From Geothrix sp. (GTDB taxonomy: Bacteria; Acidobacteriota; Holophagae; Holophagales; Holophagaceae): a stretch of DNA of 64,000 bases. The notes beneath the pieces are model-generated. The model saw nothing but the letters and a program-made list of their open reading frames with translations. It ran no database searches and had not been told where the DNA came from. This document shows, piece by piece, positions 1 through 8,768 of this stretch. Numbering within the stretch: the first letter of the stretch is position 1; each line of letters begins with the position of its first letter. The position numbers and the translations under genes were made by a program. Location: contig JAUXSE010000016.1 in the NCBI GenBank assembly GCA_030681515.1, forward strand, positions 148,848 to 212,847, written 5' to 3'.

Positions 1-884
1 GGCTTGCCGAACTGGGTGCGCTCTCCGGCGTACTTCAGGGTGTACTCCAGCACCCGCTTGCCGGCCCCCACCGAGCTGGCGCCCAGCTTGAAGCGGCCCA
101 CGTTGAGGATGCCCAGGGCGATGCGGGCGCCCTTGCCCTTGCCGCCCAGCAACCGGTTTTCGGGAATGCGGCAGTTCTCCAGGATCACGGCGCGGGTGGA
201 GCTGCCCTTGATGCCCATCTTTTTTTCCTCGGACCCGGTGCTGATGCCGGGATCCGTCTTCTCGACGATGAAGGCGCTGAGGTGGCTGCCGTTGATCTTC
301 GCGAAGATCACGAAGACATCGGCGAAACCGGCGTTGGTGATCCAGGCCTTGGTGCCGTTCAGCACCCAGTGGCCATCCTCCAGCACGGCGCTGGCCTTGG
401 CCCCCAGGGCATCGGAACCGCTGCCCGCTTCAGTCAGCGCGTAGGCCGCGCACCATTCCCCGGAAGCCAGCTTGGGCAGATACTTGGTCTTCTGCTCGTG
501 GTTTCCGAAGTAGACGATGGGCAGGGTGCCGATGCTGGTGTGCGCGGTGTAGCTGGTGGAGAAGCTGGCCTGCTTCGCCATCTCCTCCAGCACCAGCAGG
601 GCCGTCTTCTTGTCGAGATCCAGGCCCCCGTAGGCCTCGGGAATCTCGATGCCCAGGATGCCCAGCTCGCCGGCCTTGGCCAGCAGGTCGCGGGTGAGCT
701 CCAGATCGAGGTGGTCAATGGCCTCGTCCCGGGGCAGGATCTCGCCATTCACGAAATCGCGGGCGGCCTCGGCGATGGCCAGGGCCTCCTCGCCGCTCTC
801 CTCGGGCGTGAACTGGGGCAGCGTGCCCGCGGGGTGGAACATGAAACTGCCACCCCGTACCAGCTGAGTCTCGTCCAGGGCCAT
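1..884 (-). CDS. Acyl-CoA dehydrogenase (3' end beyond window)
   Basis: This is the N-terminal 294 residues of an acyl-CoA dehydrogenase; the rest lies outside the window. The family is FAD-dependent and oxidises acyl-CoA to 2-enoyl-CoA in beta-oxidation, passing electrons to ETF. Visible are the alpha-helical N-terminal domain, the FAD/substrate motif YALTEAGSGSDA near residue 155, and the beta-domain strand WITNAGFADVFVIF. The open frame ends in GERTQFGK, the usual start of the C-terminal helical domain. The ATG at 884 is preceded by GGAGGCTTCC. Chain-length specificity cannot be told. It is transcribed away from the window and separated from the chemoreceptor gene by about 100 bp. Confidence 0.93.
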   Translation of the reverse strand, partial: MALDETQLVRGGSFMFHPAGTLPQFTPEESGEEALAIAEAARDFVNGEILPRDEAIDHLDLELTRDLLAKAGELGILGIEIPEAYGGLDLDKKTALLVLEEMAKQASFSTSYTAHTSIGTLPIVYFGNHEQKTKYLPKLASGEWCAAYALTEAGSGSDALGAKASAVLEDGHWVLNGTKAWITNAGFADVFVIFAKINGSHLSAFIVEKTDPGISTGSEEKKMGIKGSSTRAVILENCRIPENRLLGGKGKGARIALGILNVGRFKLGASSVGAGKRVLEYTLKYAGERTQFGK

Positions 885-919
885 GGAAGCCTCCATTCCC
901 AGCATCATCTACCCGGAGT

Positions 920-938
920 AAGGACTCCTCCAGTCCTT
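920..938. terminator. Small hairpin between chemoreceptor and acyl-CoA dehydrogenase genes
   Basis: The arms AAGGACT and AGTCCTT are perfectly complementary around a 5-nt loop, with TTTT at the end on the plus strand. It lies just downstream of the minus-strand chemoreceptor gene. On the minus strand it lacks a following U tract, so its role as that gene's terminator is weak. Confidence 0.3.
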
Positions 939-987
939 TTGAGGAGCACTGGGTCACAAAAGATGGCGGGGCGGGGCCGAAGCCCGC

Positions 988-2565
988 TCAGACCCGGAAC
1001 ATCGCCACCTCGGCGCGGATGCTTTCGGCGATGTGGGATAGCTCCGTGGCCGTGCTGGCCACCTCGGAAACGGTGGCCGAAAGCTGGTGGCTGGCGGAGG
1101 CGTTGCGGGCCACGTCCCCGGAGACCCGCTCCACCAGGGTGTCTACTTCATGGGTGATCCTCACCTGCTCGCCGGCGGCGTTCCCGATCCGCGTGGCCGT
1201 CTGGACCGTTTCACCCATATGGGTATGGATCTGCTGGAGGGCCCTGGTGGTGGCCTCGACCGTGATGGTGCCCTTGCCCAGAGCCTCGTCCGTGGCGGCG
1301 ATGAGCTGGTTGATCTGGTGGGTGGCCTGGGCGCTGCGCTCGGCCAGCTTCCGGACCTCCTCGGCCACCACGGCGAAGCCCTTGCCCATCTGGCCCGCCT
1401 TGGCGGCCTCGATGGCGGCGTTCAGCGAAAGCAGGTTGGTCTGCCGGGCGATGTCCTGGATGACGGACACGGCCTTGATCATCTGGGACGTGGCCTGGCT
1501 GATGTCCTCCATGGCCCGGGCGGTGTCCTGGCCCGTGGTGATGCCGTGCTGGATGGCCTGCTCGGAGGCGGCGGAATGGGACCGGGACCGCTCGGCCAGG
1601 GCCATGACTTCGGATAGCGAGGACGACAGGGTCTTCATGGCCTCGGCCATGGTCTGGGCATTGCCCTGGGTGGATTGGGTGTGGCGGTCCAGCTGGGAGG
1701 CGGTGTCGGAAAGCGATTCGGCGGTGGCGGACAATTCCGTGGAGCCGCTCGCCACACCCTGGGAGTGGAGTCCCAGGCGCTGGAAGAAGCGCTGGTAGAA
1801 CTCGGTGAGCTGGTTGGCCTTGGCCGCGATGTCGCAGATTTCGTCGTGGCCCTCGATGGGAAGCCGGCGGGTGAGGTCGCCCTTGCCGCTGGCCAGGTAG
1901 CCCATGGCGCGCCCCAGGTCGCCCAGGCGCCGCTGGAGGTTCCGGATGGCCAGCAGGAGCAGGGCCATGCCGGTGACCCCCGCCAGGATGCCCACGGCGA
2001 TGGCGAGGTTCATGGCCCGGTTGAGGTTCCGGACGGATTCGGCCTTGGCCTCGGCCATGGTCTTTTCCTGCTGTTTCATGAGGTCGAGGAGCTGGGTCCG
2101 CAGTTCCCGCCACAGGGGGGTGACATCCTTCTTCATGAGGGCGGCTGCGGTGGCCGCGTCCATGGTTCCCGCCTTGATGGGGGACTGGAGGGCCTGGAGC
2201 CGGTCCCACTTGTCCTGGATCTCGGCCAGGGCCTTGAGGGCGGCGGGGCGGTCCCCCACGATCCTCGGGGTGGCCTTGATGGTTTCAGTGAACTCCTTCA
2301 CCGCGTCGTCGTAGTTCTGGTAGGCCTTGGGATTGGAAGGATCGAGGATGATGTTGCGCACGGCCTGGCCGGTCTGGAGGCCGTGGGCGTAGAGCTGGGT
2401 GTACGCCAGCAGTTCCGGGGCCTGGTGATCGGCATAGGAAAGGTAGGTCTCCCGGCCGGTCCGGAGGCCGAGGAGGGCCACCACCAGCGCCCCGGCGAAA
2501 AGGAGCCCGGATAGACCCGTGGCGATGAACAGGCGGGTTCCGATGGAGCGGGCGTTCTTGAGCAT
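988..2565 (-). CDS. Methyl-accepting chemotaxis protein
   Basis: A 525-residue transmembrane chemoreceptor. An N-terminal membrane helix (about residues 12-35) is followed by a roughly 150-residue periplasmic four-helix-type sensor region, a second membrane helix ([17 protein letters not shown]), a HAMP linker and a long cytoplasmic coiled-coil signalling domain. The conserved hairpin tip that contacts CheA and CheW is present ([17 protein letters not shown], then [16 protein letters not shown]). I chose the ATG at 2565 because GGGGGAG precedes it and the membrane helix follows at once; the open frame runs 30 codons further upstream. No ligand can be inferred. It may signal to the CheA encoded at 11244, but that is inference. 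Confidence 0.93.
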   Translation of the reverse strand: MLKNARSIGTRLFIATGLSGLLFAGALVVALLGLRTGRETYLSYADHQAPELLAYTQLYAHGLQTGQAVRNIILDPSNPKAYQNYDDAVKEFTETIKATPRIVGDRPAALKALAEIQDKWDRLQALQSPIKAGTMDAATAAALMKKDVTPLWRELRTQLLDLMKQQEKTMAEAKAESVRNLNRAMNLAIAVGILAGVTGMALLLLAIRNLQRRLGDLGRAMGYLASGKGDLTRRLPIEGHDEICDIAAKANQLTEFYQRFFQRLGLHSQGVASGSTELSATAESLSDTASQLDRHTQSTQGNAQTMAEAMKTLSSSLSEVMALAERSRSHSAASEQAIQHGITTGQDTARAMEDISQATSQMIKAVSVIQDIARQTNLLSLNAAIEAAKAGQMGKGFAVVAEEVRKLAERSAQATHQINQLIAATDEALGKGTITVEATTRALQQIHTHMGETVQTATRIGNAAGEQVRITHEVDTLVERVSGDVARNASASHQLSATVSEVASTATELSHIAESIRAEVAMFRV

Positions 2566-2651
2566 GGTCTCCCCCAGGGACGGGCGAACGGTGTCTGGAA
2601 TCACCATCGGCAGGGAAGGCGGAACCTTCAATTCTGGAGCCCCCCGGGCAG

Positions 2652-3200
2652 TCACCAGAGCCGCTTCTGGCCCTTGGGGTGGTTCAGCACCACCTGCTTG
2701 ACCCGCTCGATCCAGGTGTTCCGGGCGCCGGGTTCCAGACGCTCATGGGGCAGGGCGCGTTCCTCCAGCAGCTGGTCCACCAGCTTGTCCACGGCCTCGG
2801 CGAAGCAGGCATCGGTGTCCCGCACGCCATCGGCGGCGAGCTGGCCACTGAAGGGCACCTTGAAGAGCAGGTCATAGCTCTTCATCCAGTGCCGCATGAA
2901 CCGCTCGATGGGCAGCTGGCGGCCGAAGGCCAGCATCATGTAGGCGTAGTTGTCCAGCACGCTGCGGTCGCAGACCACCACATCGTGCTGGCTGCCGGAG
3001 CGGATCTCCTCGGCCATCTGGGTCAGGAAGATCCAGGTCTGGGCTTCCAGCGAGGTCTTCTGATTGATGGGCAGCGGCGACAACCGCGCCACCTCCTTCA
3101 CGATGTCCACATGGATGCCCTCCCGCTTGAGGGCCGCGGCCAGCTCGTAGCAGAGGGTCGTCTTGCCCACCCCGTGGGTGCCGATGAAGGCGATCTTCAC
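2652..3200 (-). CDS. P-loop AAA-family ATPase/kinase
   Basis: A 182-residue single-domain P-loop NTPase of the AAA_28/NadR-like type. The Walker A motif GTHGVGKTT lies at residues 7-15, a Walker B-like strand VVVCDRS near residue 75, and the C-terminal half is helical. The GTG start at 3200 is preceded by an ideal AGGAGGTGCC. The frame continues upstream to 3281, but that extension is translated repeat DNA. Members of this group phosphorylate or sense small nucleotides or ribosyl compounds; the substrate here is unknown. Its ribosome-binding site lies inside the first copy of a 53-bp direct repeat. Confidence 0.75.
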   Translation of the reverse strand: MKIAFIGTHGVGKTTLCYELAAALKREGIHVDIVKEVARLSPLPINQKTSLEAQTWIFLTQMAEEIRSGSQHDVVVCDRSVLDNYAYMMLAFGRQLPIERFMRHWMKSYDLLFKVPFSGQLAADGVRDTDACFAEAVDKLVDQLLEERALPHERLEPGARNTWIERVKQVVLNHPKGQKRLW

Positions 3201-3327
3201 TCGGCACCTCCTGTGCCTCGCCCTGCGGGCTTCGCCTTCGGCAAAGTGGCCCTTCGCTCCTGCTTCGGGCTCATTCGGCACCTCCTGTGCCTCGCCCTGC
3301 GGGCTTCGCCTTCGGCAAAGTGGCCCT
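3201..3327. repeat. 53-bp perfect direct repeat, two copies
   Basis: The segment 3201-3253 is repeated exactly at 3275-3327, with a 21-bp spacer that matches the tail of the hairpin repeats downstream. The first copy contains the Shine-Dalgarno sequence of the ATPase gene ending at 2652. The second copy has no start codon in the same position. This looks like a local duplication that grew out of the neighbouring repeat cluster. Confidence 0.9.
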
Positions 3328-3625
3328 CCATCTATCGGGCGCGGTGCGCCCTCCTGCTCGCGGATGCTCGCAGAGATGGAGCCTCCGCTCCTGCTTCGGG
3401 CTCACTCGGCACCTCCACCTGACGCACGCGGTGCGTGCTCCGGCGCGCTGCGCTTGCCGAGGCGGAGCCTCCCTGCGCCCCACCCCTGCGGGGCCGCGCT
3501 TTGCGCGGTGGCCCTCCATGTATCGGACAGCGCACTGCGCTGTCCTCCCGCTCGCAGGGGCTCGCGGACATGGAGCCTCCGCTCCTGCTGCGGGCTCACT
3601 CGGCGCCTCCACCTATCGAAAGCAG
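3328..3625. repeat. Cluster of short hairpin repeats with differing stems
   Basis: Non-coding DNA made of related units. Each has a perfect hairpin with a 3-nt loop: 3337-3351 (GGGCGC/GCGCCC), 3424-3438 (GCACGC/GCGTGC), 3494-3508 (CCGCGC/GCGCGG) and 3525-3545 (GGACAGCGC/GCGCTGTCC). Shared blocks surround the hairpins, such as GTGGCCCTCCAT before and GGAGCCTCCGCTCCTGCT after. The stem sequence changes from copy to copy while pairing is kept. Related copies lie at 4063-4140 and 63881-64000. The longest open frames here are translated repeats. Nothing else is seen up to 3742. Confidence 0.85.
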
Positions 3626-3742
3626 CCAACCGGCCCCGCTTGCACCGAGGCGCTGAGCGGAGACGGGGAAGCAGGAAGGTGAGAGCGAGCGGAAGGCAAT
3701 GCAGGCGGGGTCCGAGGTGAGCGGGAGGTTAGGCACAGCGAT

Positions 3743-3976
3743 CTACTTTGAATTGGAGAGCATTTTGAAAGCTGCCAGAACGCCAAACGAGGAGGCCCAA
3801 ATAGCGCAGACAAGGTAAGACAAAAAAGTCACCCAGTACCAGACGGGCTCGTGGTCTCGATGGTAGATTCGTACACTGAATCCCCATCCACGGCCCTTGA
3901 TTTCTTGCGAGGAAAATGCGTTGAGAACCATCCAGAAGAGCAGTATTCCAATGGCCAAAAAAAAGGTCGCAATCAT
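3743..3976 (-). CDS. Small two-helix membrane protein, unknown function
   Basis: A 77-residue protein not recognised as any family. It has two hydrophobic segments, ATFFLAIGILLFWMVL at the N-terminus and VTFLSYLVCAIWASSFGVLAAF near the C-terminus, joined by a charged stretch with aromatic residues (GWGFSVRIYHRDHEPVWYW). The gene is visibly more AT-rich than its neighbours and stands alone between two repeat clusters, which suggests acquired or accessory DNA. The ribosome-binding site is weak (CAGG upstream). It could be a short relic, but membrane topology and codon pattern favour a real gene. Confidence 0.55.
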   Translation of the reverse strand: MIATFFLAIGILLFWMVLNAFSSQEIKGRGWGFSVRIYHRDHEPVWYWVTFLSYLVCAIWASSFGVLAAFKMLSNSK

Positions 3977-4062
3977 GGTTTACGCCTGAAAATGAATGCG
4001 ATCAAATGTTAACAGAATTGGTGGTAACCCCAGGCGAAGGGACAACGCGTCTCTTGGTGAGG

Positions 4063-4140
4063 TCTAACGCACGCAGTGCGCCCTCGTGCTCGCGGGTGCT
4101 TGCAGAGACTAGGCCTCTGCTTCTGCTTCGTGCTCATGGT
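4063..4140. repeat. Diverged copy of the hairpin repeat
   Basis: The hairpin CGCAC-GCA-GTGCG (4069-4081) is followed by blocks matching the 3328-3625 cluster (GCTCGCGG, CTCTGCTTCTGCTTCG). The copy has drifted and sits just downstream of the gpmI stop codon, so it may act in 3' end formation. Confidence 0.65.
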
Positions 4141-4148
4141 TGCCCCGA

Positions 4149-5672
4149 TCAGAGGAGGCTGCGGCCGTCCATGGAGCCGGGCTGGGGCAGGCCGAACAGT
4201 TTCAGGAGGGTGGGCGCCACGTCGCTGAGGGCACCGCCGCCGTGGAGCTGGCGGGCTTCGAAGCCTGCGGCCACCAGCACGGCGGGGACGAGGTTCAGGG
4301 TGTGGGCGGTGTGGGGGTTGCCGTCTTCGTCCCGCATGCACTCGCAGTTGCCGTGATCGGCGGTGATGAAGAGGGCGCCGCCCTTCTCCAGCGTGGCGTC
4401 CGCGATGCGGCCCACGGCGGCATCCACGGCCTCGCAGGCGGTGACGGCGGCGGCCAGGTCGCCCGTGTGGCCGAGCATGTCGGGGTTGGCCAGGTTGCAG
4501 ACCAGCAGGCGGTAGTGGCCCGACCCGATGGCCGCCTCCAGGCCATGGCTCACGTCCGCCAGGCTCATCTCGGGTTGCAGATCATAGGTGGCCACCTTGG
4601 GCGAGGGCACCAGGCGGCGGACTTCGCCTTCGAAGGGAACCTCCCGCCCGCCGTTGAAGAAGTAGGTGACATGGGCGTACTTTTCGGTTTCGGCGGTGCG
4701 GAACTGCTTCCAGCCCTTCGCGCTGATGAGCTCGCCCAGGATGTGGTCGAGGCTCTGGGGTGGGTAGGCCACGGACAGGTAGGGATCCAGTTCCGCGTCG
4801 TAGGCCGTGAAAGTGAGCAGTTTCACTCTGGGTTTGTCTTTCTGGATGAAGCCAGCGAAGGCCGGATTCACCAGGGCGTGGGACAGCTGGCGGGCCCGGT
4901 CCGCCCGGAAATTGAAGAACAACACCCCGTCGCCATCCGCGATGGGATGGAAGGCGTCGAGCCGGGTGGGGGCCACGAACTCATCCGTTTCGCCGCGACC
5001 ATAGGCGGCGGCGATGGCGGCCAGGGCGTCCGGCGCCTGCTGGGGGGCCTCGCCGTCCACATAGAGCCTCCAGGCCTGCTCCGTGCGTTCCCAGCGCTTG
5101 TCCCGGTCCATGGCCGTGTAGCGGCCACAGACGGATCCGATGGTCACCAGCGGGCAGGTCCGCAGCTGGAAGGTGAGCCACTGGAGGTAGCCGTCGGCGC
5201 TCTTCTGGCCCGTGTCCCGGCCATCGGTGATGGCATGGATGGTGGTGGGGATGCCTTCCACCTGGGCCCACTGGGCCAGGGCGGCCAGGTGGTTCTGATG
5301 GCTGTGGACGCCGCCGTCGCCCACCAGTCCCAGCAGGTGCAGGCGTTGTCCCGAGGTCTTGAGGCCGGCCAGGAGGGCGCCGATGGGGCCGTTCTCGCGG
5401 AAGGTGCCCCGCCGGATGGCCGCGTCAATGCGGGTGAGCTCCTGCCAGACCACGCGCCCGGCGCCGAGGTTCATGTGGCCCACTTCGGAATTGCCGAACT
5501 GGCCCTCCGGCAACCCCACGGCCTCGCCGCTGGTGAGCAGCTGCGTCGTGGCGTAGGCCTTCCGCAGCGCGTTGAAGCGCGGCATGGACGCCACGAAGGT
5601 CGCGTCGAAGGCATTCCTCGGGCCGTCGCCGAAACCGTCGAGGATGAGGAGGGTTATGGGACCTTGGATCAT
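4149..5672 (-). CDS. gpmI: 2,3-bisphosphoglycerate-independent phosphoglycerate mutase
   Basis: A 507-residue, full-length cofactor-independent phosphoglycerate mutase, a dimanganese enzyme of the alkaline phosphatase superfamily that interconverts 3- and 2-phosphoglycerate in glycolysis. It begins with the metal-binding LLILDGFGDG. The serine nucleophile is Ser62 in FGNSEVGHMNLGAGR, GRDTGQKS marks the phosphotransferase domain, and metal ligands appear in NPDMLGHTGD and ITADHGNCE. The ATG overlaps the stop of the upstream ORF6N-like gene (ATGA), so it is probably translated from the pyrR-pyrB transcript. Confidence 0.97.
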   Translation of the reverse strand: MIQGPITLLILDGFGDGPRNAFDATFVASMPRFNALRKAYATTQLLTSGEAVGLPEGQFGNSEVGHMNLGAGRVVWQELTRIDAAIRRGTFRENGPIGALLAGLKTSGQRLHLLGLVGDGGVHSHQNHLAALAQWAQVEGIPTTIHAITDGRDTGQKSADGYLQWLTFQLRTCPLVTIGSVCGRYTAMDRDKRWERTEQAWRLYVDGEAPQQAPDALAAIAAAYGRGETDEFVAPTRLDAFHPIADGDGVLFFNFRADRARQLSHALVNPAFAGFIQKDKPRVKLLTFTAYDAELDPYLSVAYPPQSLDHILGELISAKGWKQFRTAETEKYAHVTYFFNGGREVPFEGEVRRLVPSPKVATYDLQPEMSLADVSHGLEAAIGSGHYRLLVCNLANPDMLGHTGDLAAAVTACEAVDAAVGRIADATLEKGGALFITADHGNCECMRDEDGNPHTAHTLNLVPAVLVAAGFEARQLHGGGALSDVAPTLLKLFGLPQPGSMDGRSLL

Positions 5673-6175
5673 GGGCGGGGTAATCCCTTTTTCGCGCTGC
5701 GCTGGTTGGCCTTCAGCCCCTTGGGCAGGTCTTCCGCAGGGATGAATCCGATGGGCCGGTCGGGCAGGGGGCCCCCCTCCACCTCACCCTGGAGCGTCCT
5801 GAGGGCCAGATCCAGCTTCTGCTCCAGGTCCTGTACCCGGGCCGCCAGATTGGCGTGGGCCGCGAGGACGTGGCGGGCCTCGGCGAAGGCCGGGAGCAGG
5901 GCGAGCAGGGCGGCCTCCTTCTCCGCCAGGAGGCCCGTCAGCAGGGCGGTGCCGGCTTCCGTGAAGGCCATGATGGGTGCCCCAGGGATCTTCTGGCGCT
6001 CCTCCGCCGTCAGGTGGAACACCAGCGCCTCGGAAAAGCGTTCCGGGTGGAATTCCACGAGGGCGGCCAGAGCCTTGGGTTCGAGCCCCAGCTGATCGGC
6101 CACGACCGCATCCGGCAGGGCCGCGGCATCGCGGATCCAAAGCAGGCGGGAGAGAATCTCGACGGGGGCGGCCAT
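5669..6175 (-). CDS. ORF6N/KilA-N-related protein, diverged paralogue
   Basis: A 168-residue protein that lines up along its length with the product of the adjacent frameshifted gene. Shared features are an ERFSEALVFHL segment (the neighbour has [11 protein letters not shown]), a central AFTEAG block, a coiled-coil-like AHANLAARVQDLEQKLDLAL, and a tail ending near PIGFIP (neighbour PIGFHPKK). The neighbour carries a recognisable ORF6N domain, known from phage DNA-binding and antirepressor proteins; this copy is too diverged to assign firmly. It starts 2 bp after the neighbour's stop and its own stop overlaps the gpmI start. Its role in a pyrimidine/glycolysis operon is unexplained. Confidence 0.55.
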   Translation of the reverse strand: MAAPVEILSRLLWIRDAAALPDAVVADQLGLEPKALAALVEFHPERFSEALVFHLTAEERQKIPGAPIMAFTEAGTALLTGLLAEKEAALLALLPAFAEARHVLAAHANLAARVQDLEQKLDLALRTLQGEVEGGPLPDRPIGFIPAEDLPKGLKANQRSAKKGLPRP

Positions 6176-6177
6176 GG

Positions 6178-6682
6178 TTACTTCTTCGGATGGAAGCCGA
6201 TGGGCTTCTTGGCTGGGGCTGGGGGTGTCATCAGATCCCGGATCGCCTCGAAGACCACTCGGAACTGGCCATCATATTTGCGTTCCAGGGATTCCACCTT
6301 GCGGGCGAGGTCTGCGTGGGCAGCCAGCATCCCTCTGAGCTGGGTGAAGGCTCTCATTATTGAGATGTTCGCTTGGATGGCCCCGTTCGCTGTTGAGGAC
6401 GCTCGAGAGCATGGCCACGCCCAGTTCGGTGAAGGCGTAAGGTGCGGTCCGGCGGCCGCCCCAGGAACTTGAGATCACAGATTGTGATTTCAAGCCGGTC
6501 CACTCCTGATCCGAGAGCTGGAACATGAAATCTTCTGGAAAACGATCAAGGTTCCGCTTCACGGCCTGGACCAGTACCCGCGTCTCGACCTCATAAAGGG
6601 CGGCCAAGTCGGCATCCAACAACACCCGCTCGCCCCTCAGGACATGGATGGAATGGAGAATGCGCTCAGCTGGGAAGGCCAT
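6178..6682 (-). pseudogene. ORF6N-domain protein gene, frameshifted
   Basis: The N-terminal half is a clear ORF6N domain ([21 protein letters not shown], then [16 protein letters not shown] and [12 protein letters not shown]). After codons for SVLNSER a run of four G shifts the frame. Removing one G restores about 65 codons ([20 protein letters not shown] and onward to [10 protein letters not shown]) ending at a TAA at 6178, exactly where the next gene begins. The fault is either a real single-base insertion or a homopolymer sequencing error. The start is ATG at 6682, with a GTG one codon upstream, overlapping the pyrB stop. Confidence 0.8.
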
Positions 6683-7641
6683 CACGGCACCTGCTCCCCA
6701 TGCGGATGCGACAGGAGATACAGGACAGCCATGCGCACGGGGACGCCATTGGTGACCTGATCGAGGATCAGGCTGCGGGGACCGTCGGCCACGTCGCTGG
6801 TGATCTCCAGGCCGCGGTTGATGGGGCCGGGGTGCAGCACCACCGCGTCCTTCTTCGCGAGCTTCATGCGGGCCGGATTGAGCTGGAAGAAGCGGCTGTA
6901 CTCGCCCTGGCCGGGGATGTAGGCGCCGGTGCCGCGCTCGAACTGGGCGCGCAGCATCATGATGGCGTCCTGATCGGGGATCACGGCATCGAAGTCGTGG
7001 CTGATCCTGATGCCGGGCCAGGTGGCCTGCATCTCCTGGGGGACGAGGGTCGGGGGGCCCACCAGCGTGACCCTGGCGCCCATGCGGGTGAGCAGCCAGA
7101 GGTTGGAGCGCACCACGCGGCTGTTGCGGATATCGCCCACGATGGCGACCCGCAGACCCTCCAGGCGGCCGAACTTCTTGCGCAGCGTGTAGGCGTCCAG
7201 CAGGGCCTGGGTGGGGTGCTCATGGGAACCATCCCCGGCGTTCACGATGCTGGCCTTCATGTGGCGGGCCAGGAGGGCGTGGGCCCCGGGGGCGCTGTGG
7301 CGCATGACGATCAGGTCCGGGTGCATGGCCTGCAGGTTCATGGCCGTGTCAATGAGCGTCTCGCCCTTGTTCAGGCTGCTGGTGTCGGCGTCGAAATTGA
7401 TGATCTCGGCGGAGAGCCGCTTCTCGGCGATCTCGAAGCTGTTGCGGGTGCGGGTGCTGTTCTCGAAGAAGAGGTTCACCACCAGCTTCTTGCGCAGGGC
7501 CGGGACGATCTTGATGTTGGGGCGCTCGCAGACCTCCTCGAACGCCTGGGCCTGGTCCAGGAGGGCGGTGATATCCCGGGCGCTGAGCGGCTGGATGCCC
7601 AGCAGGTGCTTGTGGGGGAAGACGTAGCGCTCGGAGACCAT
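6682..7641 (-). CDS. pyrB: Aspartate carbamoyltransferase catalytic subunit
   Basis: A 319-residue enzyme for the committed step of pyrimidine synthesis, joining carbamoyl phosphate and aspartate. The carbamoyl-phosphate loop [11 protein letters not shown], the active-site [10 protein letters not shown], the domain-linking [12 protein letters not shown] and the C-terminal LHPGPINRG are all present. The ATG at 7641 overlaps the pyrR stop as TGATG; a TTG lies one codon upstream. No regulatory subunit gene is adjacent, so the enzyme may work as a plain trimer or with a dihydroorotase encoded elsewhere. The coupling to pyrR fits control by pyrimidine levels. Confidence 0.97.
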   Translation of the reverse strand: MVSERYVFPHKHLLGIQPLSARDITALLDQAQAFEEVCERPNIKIVPALRKKLVVNLFFENSTRTRNSFEIAEKRLSAEIINFDADTSSLNKGETLIDTAMNLQAMHPDLIVMRHSAPGAHALLARHMKASIVNAGDGSHEHPTQALLDAYTLRKKFGRLEGLRVAIVGDIRNSRVVRSNLWLLTRMGARVTLVGPPTLVPQEMQATWPGIRISHDFDAVIPDQDAIMMLRAQFERGTGAYIPGQGEYSRFFQLNPARMKLAKKDAVVLHPGPINRGLEITSDVADGPRSLILDQVTNGVPVRMAVLYLLSHPHGEQVP

Positions 7642-8198
7642 CAACAGGCCTCCACGGTGACGCCGTCTTCGCCGTCAATCTCCTTCACCCGGACGGCCAC
7701 CCGGTGGCCGGGGGGGATCTCCACCCGCAGGCCCGCCAGGTCGGCCTGGATGGGCAGTTCCCGTCCGCTGCGGTCGGCCAGCACCAGGAGCATCACCCGG
7801 CGGGGTCGCCCGTGGTCCAGCAGGGCGTCCAGGGCCGCGCGGACGGTCCGGCCGGTATAGAGGACATCATCCACCAGGACCACGGTGCGCTCTTTCAGGG
7901 TGAAGGGGATCTCGGTGGGCCGGACGATGGGGCTGCCCACCATCTCGGTGAGATCGTCCCGGTAGAGGGTGATGTCCAGGGCGCCCACGGGAACCTGGGC
8001 CCCGGTGGTGGTCCGCAGGAGGGTGGCCAGACGCTCGGCCAGGGGGAGGCCCCGGGATCGGATGCCCAGGAGGACGACCTCCTCCTCGGGCTTCACCCGG
8101 GCCACCAGTTCGGCGGCCAGGCGCCGGAGGGTGGCCTCCATCTGGCCGGGGTCCATGGGGCAGGGGTCCACGGGGCAGGGGCCTGGGGCAGCGGGCAT
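7641..8198 (-). CDS. pyrR: Bifunctional pyr operon regulator/uracil phosphoribosyltransferase
   Basis: A 185-residue type I phosphoribosyltransferase. The PRPP-binding loop VVLVDDVLYTGRTVRAAL and the family-typical VLLGIRSRGLPLA and DITLYRDDL are visible. PyrR proteins convert uracil plus PRPP to UMP, and in many bacteria attenuate pyr mRNA when bound to UMP. I take the ATG at 8198, preceded by GGAGGTTCC; the open frame reaches 8342 but the extra N-terminus is low-complexity. It heads the run of overlapping genes ending with gpmI. I could not identify a convincing attenuator in the short leader. Confidence 0.92.
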   Translation of the reverse strand: MPAAPGPCPVDPCPMDPGQMEATLRRLAAELVARVKPEEEVVLLGIRSRGLPLAERLATLLRTTTGAQVPVGALDITLYRDDLTEMVGSPIVRPTEIPFTLKERTVVLVDDVLYTGRTVRAALDALLDHGRPRRVMLLVLADRSGRELPIQADLAGLRVEIPPGHRVAVRVKEIDGEDGVTVEAC

Positions 8199-8340
8199 GG
8201 AACCTCCGGGGTGCGCCCCGGCGGGGCGCGCGCGCGGATTCAAGTCTAGCCGAGGCCGGGTCCAGGCTGGGAGCCCGCGGCAGGATTCGCAGGATTCAAG
8301 TCCGGATCCTCCACCTCCGATGCCCCCTGTGAGGAAGCCC

Positions 8341-8736
8341 ATGAGTCAGGAACGGCGACAGTACCAACGGATCCCGCTGGAAGCCACGCTGAGCTTCCAG
8401 GAGCTCAGCTTCCACAAAGGGGAGGCCCCGGCCACGAGCAGCTACCGGGACGTGTCCGCCGGCGGCCTCCTGGTGGATTCCCCCCGGGCCTATCCCCTGG
8501 GCACCCTGCTCAAGCTGGAGCTGCGCGTTCCGGGCTGGGGCCGTTTCCAGAACCATTTCGGCCCGGTGCAGGACGCCGATGTCCGTCCCCTGGTGGCCCT
8601 GGGCATGGTCGTCCGCGTCGAGCAATTGGACGGGAGTGGGTATGAGCTGGGCGTCAAGTTCCAGAACGTCTACCCCGATGACCTTGAAGCCCTCGGGAAG
8701 TTCCTGGAGGCCGCCGCGCCTCCGCCCTCTCTCTGA
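8341..8736 (+). CDS. PilZ-domain protein
   Basis: A 131-residue single PilZ domain. The c-di-GMP-binding signature is intact: RRQYQR near the N-terminus (RxxxR-type) and DVSAGGLL about 30 residues later (DxSxxG). The usual role is to bind cyclic di-GMP and alter motility, adhesion or exopolysaccharide output. It starts the chemosensory operon, 32 bp ahead of cheY, which points to a link between second-messenger level and this array. The ATG at 8341 was chosen because the domain begins at once. Confidence 0.85.
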   Translation: MSQERRQYQRIPLEATLSFQELSFHKGEAPATSSYRDVSAGGLLVDSPRAYPLGTLLKLELRVPGWGRFQNHFGPVQDADVRPLVALGMVVRVEQLDGSGYELGVKFQNVYPDDLEALGKFLEAAAPPPSL

Positions 8737-8768
8737 CCCCGATTTCCCCACCTTTCCAGGAGGCCCCC

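Noticed and set aside
4140..6095. A 651-codon plus-strand open frame opposite gpmI and the ORF6N-like gene
   Set aside because: gpmI is unmistakable on the other strand, and this frame has no recognisable domain.
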